64,000 bases of DNA, taken from positions 62,001 to 126,000 of the forward strand of contig CALJMO010000052.1 in assembly GCA_937982065.1 (NCBI GenBank). Reading direction: 5' to 3'. The notes beneath the pieces were generated by a model. The model saw nothing but the letters and a program-made list of their open reading frames with translations, was not told the origin of the DNA and searched no databases. The DNA comes from an uncultured Collinsella sp. GTDB lineage: Bacteria > Actinomycetota > Coriobacteriia > Coriobacteriales > Coriobacteriaceae. Shown piece after piece: positions 33,335 through 41,400 of the stretch. Each line of letters begins with the position of its first letter. Positions within the stretch are counted from its first letter, which is position 1. Made by a program: the position numbers and the translations under genes.

Positions 33335-34231
33335 CTAGATATGCTGACGAATCGCGTCGATATAGGCCTGCCCATAGCGCGTAAGTGTCGTGTTCTTGCG
33401 CGTGATGATGCCAATCTCCATGTACTCGTCCACGTCGAGCGGAATCGAGATAATGCCGGGGCCGTTGAGCTCGTGGCTGATCACGCCCGAGCATACCGTG
33501 TAGCCGTTGAGGCCCATGGCCAAATTGAACAACGTCGCACGGTCGCGCACGCGGATATTCTTGCGGCGCTCAAACGTCGAGGTCAGTTCCTCGGAATAGT
33601 AGAACGAGTTGTAGCTGCCCTGCTCATAGGACAGGAACGGATAGTCCTCCAGGTCCTCGAGTGTCACGCTGGCGCGGTCCGCCAGTGGATGGTCGGCGCA
33701 TACAAAGACATGCGGCGCGGCGCAGAAGAGTCCCTCGAATACGAGCTCGTTGGCGGCGAGCATGCGCTCGATAACCTCGCGGTTATGCTCGGATAAGTAC
33801 AGGATACCCAGTTCGCTTTTCATATGCGCGACGTCCTCGATAATCTCGTGAGTCTGCTCCTCGCGCAGGGTAAAGTCGTAGCGCGCGGCATCGAACTCGC
33901 GGATCACGTCAACAAACGCGTTAACGGCAAAGGAATAATGCTGGCAGCTCACACTAAAGTGCGGCACCTGCTCGGACGCGCCCTTGTACTTGCCTTCGAG
34001 CAGATCGGCCTGGTCGAGTACCTGGCGCGCGTAGCCCAAGAAGGTCTCGCCTTCCTCGGACACAATGACGCCCTTGTTGGTGCGCTCAAAGATGTGCACG
34101 CCCATCTCGTTTTCGAGATCGCGGATCGACGCGGTAATCGAAGGCTGCGACACAAAGAGCCGGCGCGAGGCCTCGGTGATGCTGCCGCATTCGGCAACTT
34201 TGACGACATACCTGAGCTGTTGGAGCTTCAT
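33335..34231 (-). CDS. LysR-family regulator, CysB/MetR-like
   Basis: A 298-residue regulator with winged helix MKLQQLRYVVKVAECGSITE, then ASRRLFVSQPSITASIRDLE. AGGGAGA precedes the ATG. It starts 11 bases after the stop of the HAD phosphatase gene and lies upstream of the MetE-like gene in the same direction. The sensor domain carries no diagnostic residue I can name. A link to methionine metabolism is inferred from position and the palindrome downstream. Confidence 0.88.
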   Translation of the reverse strand: MKLQQLRYVVKVAECGSITEASRRLFVSQPSITASIRDLENEMGVHIFERTNKGVIVSEEGETFLGYARQVLDQADLLEGKYKGASEQVPHFSVSCQHYSFAVNAFVDVIREFDAARYDFTLREEQTHEIIEDVAHMKSELGILYLSEHNREVIERMLAANELVFEGLFCAAPHVFVCADHPLADRASVTLEDLEDYPFLSYEQGSYNSFYYSEELTSTFERRKNIRVRDRATLFNLAMGLNGYTVCSGVISHELNGPGIISIPLDVDEYMEIGIITRKNTTLTRYGQAYIDAIRQHI

Positions 34232-34241
34232 AGCTTTCTCC

Positions 34242-35150
34242 CTAGACGTTCGTGACGTCGAAACCTGTCACATCCATCTGACGCATAAACGGCGGCATTT
34301 CCCCCGTCGCAGCGCAGGCGGCAATCTGATGCAGAGCCCCGGCGACCGCATCGTCTGCCGCAGCGCCGATATGCCAGCGCGCGGCAGCCGTGACAGCCTC
34401 GTTGGCATTGACGACTGCAACGGAGTTGGGAACGGCATCGATCATGGGCAGATCGTTATCGGAATCGCCAAATACGGCCACCTCATCGGGCGTCAGGTCC
34501 AAAGCGCGCGCCAACTCCAGCGCAGCGCAACCCTTGTCCCAACCTGCTGGAAGGATGTCAAACAGGCGCACTCGGTTGTTGGGAAACACAAGCGAGAGTT
34601 CCGGCACCTCAACGGCAACGCGCTCGCGTAGCTCCGCGAGCTCCTCACGCGAACGGGCACTCCAGATATTCGCCTTGAACACCGGCACTTCATCAACGAC
34701 GGGACGGCACGGGGCCTCTTCGCCTTTGAGCCATGCGTTGCCGCCCGACTCCATGGCGCGACGAACGCGCTCGGGATCACTCGTCACGCAATAGGCATCG
34801 TTGCCCCAAAAGTCATCGCCCAGGCTATAGACTTTTAAAAATGTATCGTCGGTCTCTTGCTCCAGATAGTCGGCCAAACGCATCAGAGCATCGTTGTCGA
34901 TTGCGTGCGAGGCGACTACTTCGCCGCCGACAAACATCACCTGGCCGTTACAGAACGCGCCAGTCGAAAAACACTCGGAACGATTTTTGAACATCCAGCC
35001 CATCGCGGACGGCTGACGACCCGAAACCGGACCAAAGTGCAGACCCGCCGCCTGCATGGCATGAATACCCTCAATGGCGTAGTCGCTGGCGCCGTCATGC
35101 CCGGCTGGAATCAGCGTATCGTCCATATCGGTCAGCACAAGTTTGATCAT
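34242..35150 (-). CDS. Cof-type HAD hydrolase
   Basis: A 302-residue HAD-superfamily phosphatase. Motif I is LTDMDDTLIP (residues 5-14, nucleophile D8 or thereabouts); motif II is GPVSGRQPS (~40); motif III includes WDKGCAALELA; motif IV is FGDSDNDLPMID (~233). The C2 cap insert between motifs II and III is typical of the Cof/YbiV group that removes phosphate from sugar phosphates, PLP or other small metabolites. The substrate cannot be read from sequence. Followed closely by the LysR gene and divergent from the thi operon. Confidence 0.9.
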   Translation of the reverse strand: MIKLVLTDMDDTLIPAGHDGASDYAIEGIHAMQAAGLHFGPVSGRQPSAMGWMFKNRSECFSTGAFCNGQVMFVGGEVVASHAIDNDALMRLADYLEQETDDTFLKVYSLGDDFWGNDAYCVTSDPERVRRAMESGGNAWLKGEEAPCRPVVDEVPVFKANIWSARSREELAELRERVAVEVPELSLVFPNNRVRLFDILPAGWDKGCAALELARALDLTPDEVAVFGDSDNDLPMIDAVPNSVAVVNANEAVTAAARWHIGAAADDAVAGALHQIAACAATGEMPPFMRQMDVTGFDVTNV

Positions 35151-35217
35151 AGAGTCCCCCAGTCATTTTCACCGCAACCATTGTAACGGTGCGCTAGTAT
35201 AGGGAACAACAGATTCG

Positions 35218-35309
35218 ATGCGGGAGTGCCGGCGGTGCAAACCACAAGGCTGAGAGGGCATGGGGCCCAATCCTTTGAACCTGTCAGTTAATGCTGGCGT
35301 AGGGAGCAT
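35218..35309 (+). ncRNA. TPP riboswitch (THI element)
   Basis: Carries the conserved blocks GGGAGTGCC, ACAAGGCTGAGAGGG and CCTTTGAACCTGTCAGTTAA, then TGCTGGCGTAGGGA. The ATGC/GCAT ends close P1. It lies upstream of thiM with a terminator hairpin between, so thiamine pyrophosphate probably shuts off the operon by transcription termination. Confidence 0.95.
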
Positions 35310-35320
35310 GCCGCCTTTAC

Positions 35321-35351
35321 AGGGGCGCTGTCTATGCACAGCGCCCCTTTT
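35321..35351 (+). terminator. TPP-riboswitch expression platform terminator
   Basis: AGGGGCGCTGT-ctatg-CACAGCGCCCCT followed by TTTT, directly after the riboswitch aptamer and before the thiM ribosome binding site. Confidence 0.85.
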
Positions 35352-35373
35352 CTATGCCAAGGAGGCATGTGCA

Positions 35374-36213
35374 GTGATTGATTCGGAACAGCTTAAGCAA
35401 CATGTGATCAAGGCCGTGGATGAGATTCGCGCCACCAATCCGATGGCAGGCTCCATCACCAACACGGTGACGATCGACTTTGTCGCCAACGCGCAGCTCG
35501 CCGTGGGCGGATCGGCCGCCATGGTCTATCTGCCCGACGAGGGCGAGGCGCTCGTTGCCGGCGGCGGCGCCATCTATCTCAACATGGGCACGCTTTTCCC
35601 CATCTACGAGCAGACGATTCCCCGCGCGGCGAAGGCGGCACACGACGCCGGCAAGCCCTGGGTGCTCGATCCGGTGGGCCTGGGCATCGGTAGCCTGCGC
35701 ACCCAGTTGGTAAACGAGCTCAAGCAGTATAAGCCCGCCATCGTGCGCGGCAACGCCTCCGAGATCATCGCGCTCGCCGGCCTGTGGGGTCTTGAGGGCG
35801 AGGCGGCCGATCTGAGCCGCGTACGCGGTGTCGATACCACCGACACGGTAGACGCCGCCCGCAATGCCGCGGTGGCGCTCGCCCGCTACACCGGTGGCGC
35901 CGTTGTGGTCTCGGGCGAAGTCGACCTGATCACCGACGGCACGACCGTGGCCAAGTCCCACGGCGGCAGCCCGCTCATGTCCAAGATCACCGGCTGCGGC
36001 TGCTCGCAGGGCGGCGTGCTGGCCGTGTACGCCTGCGCCGCCGATCCGTTTACGGCAGCCGTCTGCGGTGCCGCCGTCTACAACGTTGCCGGCTCGCGTG
36101 CCGCCGCTGTCGCCGACGCCCCGGCGAGCTTTAAGGTCGCCTTTATCGATGAGCTCTACCGCGCGAGCGCCCAGGACATCGCCGATAACCGACTCGAGCT
36201 CGAGGAGGCATAA
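35374..36213 (+). CDS. thiM: Hydroxyethylthiazole kinase ThiM
   Basis: About 279 residues. The GTG at 35374 has AAGGAGG upstream and lies after the riboswitch terminator. It phosphorylates 4-methyl-5-(2-hydroxyethyl)thiazole for thiamine salvage. Family motifs include ATNPMAGSITNTVTIDFVAN, DPVGLGIGSLRTQLVNEL, RGNASEIIAL and the ATP/anion-hole KITGCGCSQGG. The usual motif has V-H-N-I-T near the N-terminus; here it reads GSITNTV, a small difference. It is first in a thi operon without thiC, thiG or thiD in view, which fits salvage rather than full synthesis. Confidence 0.95.
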   Translation: MIDSEQLKQHVIKAVDEIRATNPMAGSITNTVTIDFVANAQLAVGGSAAMVYLPDEGEALVAGGGAIYLNMGTLFPIYEQTIPRAAKAAHDAGKPWVLDPVGLGIGSLRTQLVNELKQYKPAIVRGNASEIIALAGLWGLEGEAADLSRVRGVDTTDTVDAARNAAVALARYTGGAVVVSGEVDLITDGTTVAKSHGGSPLMSKITGCGCSQGGVLAVYACAADPFTAAVCGAAVYNVAGSRAAAVADAPASFKVAFIDELYRASAQDIADNRLELEEA

Positions 36214-36216
36214 GCC

Positions 36217-36558
36217 ATGTCCGAGCCCGCAACCAATGCCGGCATGAACACGCTCGTCGCTGTGGCCATCGCCCCATGCGGCACCGGCGATGAGCTATCC
36301 GCCGAGGTCGCCGAGGTCGTGCGCGTCATTCGCGAGAGCGGCCTTCCCAACCGCACCACCTCGATGTTCACCGAGATCGAGGGCGACTGGGACGAGGTCA
36401 TGCAGGTCGTGCGCGACGCAACCTTTGTGTTGGCGAGCAAGGGCATCCGCACCGAAGTCGTGCTCAAAGCCGATATCCGGCCCGGATTTACCGACACCAT
36501 GACCGGCAAGCTCGAGCGCATGGAAGCACAGATCAAGAAGCAGGAGGAAGCACGATGA
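36217..36558 (+). CDS. Thiamine-binding protein family (MTH1187/YkoF-like)
   Basis: A 113-residue protein with the ferredoxin-like pattern LVAVAIAPCGTGDELSAEVAEVV (residues ~13-35), TTSMFTEIEGDWDEVM and IRTEVVLKADIRP. This is the PF01910 thiamine-binding type, found as a stand-alone protein near thiamine genes. GGAGG precedes the ATG. The stop overlaps the start of thiE by four bases. It probably binds thiamine or its hydroxymethylpyrimidine part in the cytoplasm; the exact ligand is not shown. Confidence 0.85.
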   Translation: MSEPATNAGMNTLVAVAIAPCGTGDELSAEVAEVVRVIRESGLPNRTTSMFTEIEGDWDEVMQVVRDATFVLASKGIRTEVVLKADIRPGFTDTMTGKLERMEAQIKKQEEAR

Positions 36559-37250
36559 GCATCCGCGACAACCTTGATATCTCGGCCTATCTGGTACTCG
36601 GCCCCGAAAACACGCTCGGGCGCCCCGTGGGCGATGTGGTGGCCCAGGCGCTCGACGCCGGCTTTACCTGCATCCAGGTGCGCTCCAAGGTGGCAAGCGC
36701 CCGCGAGATCATTGCGCTGACCGGCGACGCCGCGCAGGCAATCGCTCAGGCCGGCAAGACCGGTCAGGTCGCCTTGCTGATCGACGACCGTCTGGACTGT
36801 GTGCTTGCCGCACGCGAGCAGGGTATTGCCGTCGACGGCGTGCACGTGGGCCAAAGCGATATTCCCGTCGAGGTCTGTCGCAAGTTGCTGGGTCCCGACG
36901 CCATCGTGGGCCTTTCGGCCCGTTGCGAGGAGATGCTCGAGTACGTCAAGACCGCCGACATGAGCCTAGTCGACTACCTGGGCATCGGCCCACTCCACGA
37001 GACCGAGACCAAGCGCGACTGCGGACGCGCGGCCGACGGCTCTATCATCACCAAGAGCTTTGAGGACCTGGCCGCACTTCACGCGGCAAGCCCCGTGCCC
37101 ATCGTGGTGGGCGGCGGCGTCAAGACGGCCGACCTGCCGCAGCTTAAGGCCACCGGCGTCGACGGGTTCTTTGTGGTGAGTGCCGTCTGCAGCGCCGACG
37201 ACCCCTACGCCGCGGCCAAGGAGCTCGTAGACACCTGGCAGCAGGCATAG
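36555..37250 (+). CDS. thiE: Thiamine phosphate synthase ThiE
   Basis: A 231-residue TIM-barrel enzyme that joins HMP-PP and thiazole phosphate. Seen: FTCIQVRSKVASAREI, LLIDDRLDCVLAAREQGIAVDGVHVGQSD, VGLSARCEEM, DYLGIGPLHETETKRDC and VVGGGVKTADLPQL. These are the expected diphosphate- and phosphate-binding loops. It overlaps the thiamine-binding gene by four bases (ATGA), and is last in the riboswitch-controlled operon. Confidence 0.95.
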   Translation: MSIRDNLDISAYLVLGPENTLGRPVGDVVAQALDAGFTCIQVRSKVASAREIIALTGDAAQAIAQAGKTGQVALLIDDRLDCVLAAREQGIAVDGVHVGQSDIPVEVCRKLLGPDAIVGLSARCEEMLEYVKTADMSLVDYLGIGPLHETETKRDCGRAADGSIITKSFEDLAALHAASPVPIVVGGGVKTADLPQLKATGVDGFFVVSAVCSADDPYAAAKELVDTWQQA

Positions 37251-37294
37251 GCATAGGCCGAGCAACTGATTCGCAGCCTCATATCTTCAGCAAT

Positions 37295-37340
37295 GGAAAG
37301 CGCATCCCAGTTTGGATCTCCATTCCGGGATGCGCTTTCC
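37295..37340. terminator. Hairpin between thiE and the patatin-like gene
   Basis: GGAAAGCGCATCCC / GGGATGCGCTTTCC is a perfect 14-base stem between convergent genes, without a clear T-run. Confidence 0.6.
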
Positions 37341-37362
37341 GCCGAGATGGCGGCAGCAGCCT

Positions 37363-38232
37363 CTACCCTGCCAGATATGCCTCCAGTGCCGGCAAAGTCG
37401 CCTCCGCATCGCGGCGACCAATCTGGTAGATGCGCTCAAGTTCATCGGGCTCGCGACACAGCGACGGCACCTTCACCGATTCGCTCGGACGCACCACAAA
37501 GATTTCGCCGGCGGCCTCGCGACGTGCCAGGTCATCGAGCGTGGCATTGTAGACCTCATGCCGATGCTCGAGCGCTGCGACAAACTCCGGATAGTGACGG
37601 AACACGCGACGCAGCATGGGCATCACGCTGTTGGGCTGCTTTACAAAGCCCGCCGGCTGCGTGAGTACCACGATATTACGGTCATACCCCTGCGCAAACA
37701 GCCATGCGCTGGGAATAGAATCAGCCACGCCGCCATCCAGGTACTTACGGCCCTCAATGGCGACAGGGCGCGTCGCCACGGGAATCGCCGATGACGCCCG
37801 GATCCACTCGATATCGTGCTCATCGCCATAGGGCAGGTCGTGGTAGACGGCCTTGCCCGTCTCGATATCGGTACACACGCACGTAAACCGCATGGGGCAG
37901 GCGCGATATGTCTCCAAATCGATGGGATCGCGCTCGATGGGCACCTCGTGATAGGCAAAATCGGCATTGAACATATCGCCGGTCCGCAGCCGGCTTGCTA
38001 CACCCGCATAGCGCTTATCGGCACAATAGGCCTTGTTATAGCGAATGGCGCGGCCGATCTGGCGCGATTTAAAGTTGTAGCCAAACGCCGCGCCCGCCGA
38101 GACACCCACCATATGGTCGCAAGTTAAGCCGTGCTCCATCCAAACGTCGAGCACGCCCGCCGTATACATACCGCGGTAGCCGCCTCCCTCGAGTGCCAGC
38201 CCCACCGTGCGCGTCGTATTTGACTGTGCCAT
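37363..38232 (-). CDS. Patatin-like phospholipase
   Basis: A 289-residue protein with the patatin catalytic pattern: oxyanion motif GGGYRGMYTAG (~16), nucleophile elbow GVSAGA (Ser ~45) and catalytic Asp in DGGVADSIP (~165). Resembles the RssA/YjjU group of cytoplasmic bacterial patatins. No signal peptide. It probably hydrolyses acyl chains of lipids; substrate and physiological role are unknown. GGAG lies eight bases before the ATG. Confidence 0.9.
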   Translation of the reverse strand: MAQSNTTRTVGLALEGGGYRGMYTAGVLDVWMEHGLTCDHMVGVSAGAAFGYNFKSRQIGRAIRYNKAYCADKRYAGVASRLRTGDMFNADFAYHEVPIERDPIDLETYRACPMRFTCVCTDIETGKAVYHDLPYGDEHDIEWIRASSAIPVATRPVAIEGRKYLDGGVADSIPSAWLFAQGYDRNIVVLTQPAGFVKQPNSVMPMLRRVFRHYPEFVAALEHRHEVYNATLDDLARREAAGEIFVVRPSESVKVPSLCREPDELERIYQIGRRDAEATLPALEAYLAG

Positions 38233-38556
38233 GCGACCATCTCCGTCCCCACAAATTCAAACGGGACAAGTATACCCGTCAACATATATCGTCCCAGTCG
38301 CATTTTTATCGAACATCGCATCGTCGCGCTACCGCCTGTCGAACAATAGCCGCCCACAGCATGTGCACCCATATATAATTGTGCACTATTGTTTACACTA
38401 CTCAGCTGTTATCAACAGCGAACATTAGCCGGCAAATTAACTCAACAACGCGGCAAGGCGGGGGCCTGGATACATGCAAAGCGCTGAGCAACGACGCGTG
38501 TACACAACGAGCTCGCCCGACGCAATCCGCCCCGACCTCAGAAAGCCACTTAGAAC
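38233..38556. other. Intergenic leader upstream of the first diguanylate cyclase gene
   Basis: 324 bp without a convincing gene. An AT-rich block ends in TATAAT (38374-38379), which may be a -10 element. The downstream part has no motif matching the c-di-GMP-I riboswitch core that I can recognise. The ribosome binding site before 38557 is weak. Confidence 0.45.
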
Positions 38557-40515
38557 ATGGAAACTGTCAGCAATTACACCGAAACGCTCGAAAAGACCGT
38601 CCGCGACCTTCTCGAACGTCAAGACGATCTGATCAGGACCGCCTTTACCGACCAGCTTACCGGGCTTGGTAACCGCGGCGGCTTTGCCCGCTCCCTCGAA
38701 GAACTCTGGGAGCAGGACGCCCCCGTTACCATGGCGTTCATCGATATCGACAATCTCAAGCACTGCAACGACGTCTTTGGCCATGACGAGGGCAACCGCT
38801 ATATCTTGCAGGTAAGTCTCTATCTTAATCTGTATATGAAGGTGGGCGAAGCGGCGTTTCGCATAGGCGGCGACGAGTTTGCCATCCTATCTACGATTGC
38901 AACCGAGGACGACCTCGCCGAACGTCTGAAACACTGCCGAACGGTTCTGCTCAAAAACAACGATTCCGAGATGCCCCACTCGTTTAGCTACGGAGTGTCA
39001 CATGCCGACCCCGCCCTGGGCGAAGCTTCCAATCGCATGACGCTCGATGCCGACCATCGCATGTACGACTACAAGCTACGTCATGCCATGCACCTCGATC
39101 GACGCAATATCACGCAAGTTCACGCCGACGACTTCGAAATAAGCGATCGAATTTTTGACGCCTTTTCGATGCTCAATGAGGGCCGATATTTCTTTATCGA
39201 GAACTTGGACAAACATCGCACCCTTTGGTCACAAGGTGCCTTGCGCGATCTTGGCCTTCCCTCGGAGCACATAGACAACTGTCGCGATTACTGGAAAACG
39301 CGCGTCCATCCCGACGACCTTGAGGCCTGCATCAACGACATCGACCAAGTCTACAACGGCACCAAGCATCGTCGCGTCATGCAGTATCGTGTGCGCAACG
39401 CCGTCGGCGACTACGTCCTTTGCCGTGCTCGCGGGTTTCGTATCGACGGCGACGGAAATGTCCCCTCGCTCTATGTCGGCGAGCTCGTCAACCACTCACT
39501 TGCCGAAACCGTCGACGCCGCCACAGGCCTCGGAACGCAGCGCATGCTGGCCAACGCCATCGACGCCTGCCGCCGCGATCGTTGCGAGACAGGGCTTATA
39601 GCGGTGCGCGTTCGTGGCACGACAAAGCTCAACGAGCTCTACGGGGCCGAGGCCGTCGACAACATGCTTGCCGAATACGCAGGCCGTATGCTGTCGATCA
39701 CTCGCGGCAGGAGCCGGGTCTACCGTTCACGAAGCGTTCAGTTCGTCGTGCTCAGCAACGACCTAGACCACGAGGCATTCGAGCAACTGACCCGCCACCT
39801 TAAAGAGGCCGTTTTCGCTCCTGTTCGAATCGTAGGCGACACCATTACTCCCGTCTGCCTTGTCGTCCCGGCCTTTTACGAGCACTTAACCCATCAAGCG
39901 ACCGCCGTTTTAGGCGAACTCAACCGTCGCCTTCGCACGGCCGGCGGGCTTGTTCCCAACGACAGCCTCCCCATACCCGAGGCTGAGCGCAAAAGCGCCA
40001 TCGCCGAACGTATCGACTCGCTCACGGGTCTCTATCGACCCAGCGAGTTTATGCGGCGCGCCAACGCTTTTCTCGAGGCAAGACGCGACGGCGCCTGGTG
40101 CATCGCCACGGTCGACATGGGCCACATGCGCCTGTTTAACGAATGGTATGGACAGGCCGAAGGCGACCGCCTGCTTGCCGATGTGGGCACGGTCCTCAAG
40201 GACATCGAGAATGCCGACATGGGCGTCGCAGGGTACTGGGGCCAAGATGACTTTTGCGTACTCATCCCCTTTAAGCACATCACCGTCCATCAAATCTACA
40301 ACCGCGTTCGCGAGGCAGTAGCCAGGTATGATGGCGGCGTAGGTTTTTGGCCGTCCATGGGCGTTTACCCCATCGATTCCAATGAGGAGATCACCATCGA
40401 TGCGCAGGCAAAGGCCATGTTTACCAATCGGCGCGCAAAAAACGACTTTAAGGAGCGCATTGCCATTTTTTGCCCGAGGAGTACAAGCGCGAAATCGTGT
40501 TCAACCGCACGCTGA
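38557..40515 (+). CDS. Multidomain GGDEF protein, frame broken before EAL domain
   Basis: 652 residues as read. Domains: GGDEF with intact FRIGGDEFAIL (~106) after DQLTGLGNRGGF; a PAS-like domain (~195-300); a degenerate GGDEF (~322-430); and a second degenerate GGDEF with GQDDF at the signature (~485-640). The frame then leaves the homology at a run of six T (40466-40471) and ends in 15 unrelated residues. The -1 frame continues without interruption into an EAL domain (40470-41273). Either a frameshift mutation, a sequencing slip, or programmed slippage splits a ~905-residue cyclase/phosphodiesterase. The first domain should make c-di-GMP; the I-site is not clear (KVGE). Confidence 0.85.
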   Translation: METVSNYTETLEKTVRDLLERQDDLIRTAFTDQLTGLGNRGGFARSLEELWEQDAPVTMAFIDIDNLKHCNDVFGHDEGNRYILQVSLYLNLYMKVGEAAFRIGGDEFAILSTIATEDDLAERLKHCRTVLLKNNDSEMPHSFSYGVSHADPALGEASNRMTLDADHRMYDYKLRHAMHLDRRNITQVHADDFEISDRIFDAFSMLNEGRYFFIENLDKHRTLWSQGALRDLGLPSEHIDNCRDYWKTRVHPDDLEACINDIDQVYNGTKHRRVMQYRVRNAVGDYVLCRARGFRIDGDGNVPSLYVGELVNHSLAETVDAATGLGTQRMLANAIDACRRDRCETGLIAVRVRGTTKLNELYGAEAVDNMLAEYAGRMLSITRGRSRVYRSRSVQFVVLSNDLDHEAFEQLTRHLKEAVFAPVRIVGDTITPVCLVVPAFYEHLTHQATAVLGELNRRLRTAGGLVPNDSLPIPEAERKSAIAERIDSLTGLYRPSEFMRRANAFLEARRDGAWCIATVDMGHMRLFNEWYGQAEGDRLLADVGTVLKDIENADMGVAGYWGQDDFCVLIPFKHITVHQIYNRVREAVARYDGGVGFWPSMGVYPIDSNEEITIDAQAKAMFTNRRAKNDFKERIAIFCPRSTSAKSCSTAR

Positions 40516-41273
40516 CCGAATTCCAGTACGCGCTGTCAAATGGTCGCATCACGTACTATCTTCAGCCCCAGGTCGATATGGAAACCGGCGAGATTATTGG
40601 CGCCGAAGCACTCACCCGCTGGATTAACAAGGACGGCTCTCTCATTTCGCCCGCAACGTTTATCCCCGCACTCGAGGAAAGCGGCTTTGTAGTGACGCTC
40701 GACAAATATGTTTGGCAGGGCGTCGCCATGTGGCTCCGCGAGCGCCTCAATCGAGGACTTCGCGTGGTTCCGATTTCCCTCAATGTGTCGCGCGTAGACA
40801 TTCTTGCCTGCGATGTCGCCGAGCATATGGGGTCGCTCGCCGCCCAGTACAACCTGCCGCCCGAACTCATGCACATCGAGATCACCGAGACCGCCTATAC
40901 CGGAGAGTCCGAGGCCGTGGATAAGCTGACCGCGGATCTGCACACCCGTGGCTTCTCGACCTACATGGACGATTTTGGCACCGGCCAGTCCACGCTCGCG
41001 ATGCTCAAGAACGTCAACGTCGACGTCATCAAGCTCGACCGCACCTTTGTGCCCACCGACCGCGATCAAGGCCGCAGCACGCAAATCATTTCATCGATGC
41101 TCGAAATGGCGCAGTCGCTCCATCTGCCCGTCGTGGTCGAAGGCGTCGAGACAAATGAGCAGGCGAACGTGCTACGGCAAATGGGTGCCCGCGACGCCCA
41201 GGGCTTCCTCTACTACCGCCCCATGCCAGCGAAGGATTTTGAGGCATTGCTCGATGGTGGCAATAACAACTGA
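40470..41273 (+). CDS. EAL domain of the split GGDEF-EAL protein
   Basis: 267 residues in the -1 frame relative to the upstream GGDEF gene. All phosphodiesterase motifs are intact: GAEALTRW (~45), NVSRVDILA, EITETAYTG, DDFGTGQSTL, KLDRTFV, VVEGVETNEQ and DAQGFLYYRPM. Intact catalytic residues mean it should still degrade c-di-GMP if made. A TTG start at 40470 has AAGGAG but 14 bases away, so independent translation would be weak; frameshifting at the T-run is the alternative. A terminator-like hairpin follows at 41332. Confidence 0.85.
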   Translation: MPEEYKREIVFNRTLTEFQYALSNGRITYYLQPQVDMETGEIIGAEALTRWINKDGSLISPATFIPALEESGFVVTLDKYVWQGVAMWLRERLNRGLRVVPISLNVSRVDILACDVAEHMGSLAAQYNLPPELMHIEITETAYTGESEAVDKLTADLHTRGFSTYMDDFGTGQSTLAMLKNVNVDVIKLDRTFVPTDRDQGRSTQIISSMLEMAQSLHLPVVVEGVETNEQANVLRQMGARDAQGFLYYRPMPAKDFEALLDGGNNN

Positions 41274-41331
41274 TACGCTCGCGCGCAAAACACCACCGCC
41301 GAAGGGGGAATTTGCCTCCATTAGTTAACTT

Positions 41332-41362
41332 ATATCCCCAATTCAAACCGAATTGGGGATAT
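41332..41362 (+). terminator. Hairpin after the EAL gene
   Basis: ATATCCCCAATTC-AAACC-GAATTGGGGATAT is a perfect 13-base stem between the two c-di-GMP genes. Confidence 0.65.
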
Positions 41363-41400
41363 GATACAAACCGCTGTTCCGCCCAAGGAGGTTATCCATC

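Noticed and set aside
38400..38556. Possible c-di-GMP riboswitch upstream of the GGDEF gene
   Set aside because: The interval lacks the conserved core sequence blocks of GEMM-I; only loose GC-rich similarity.
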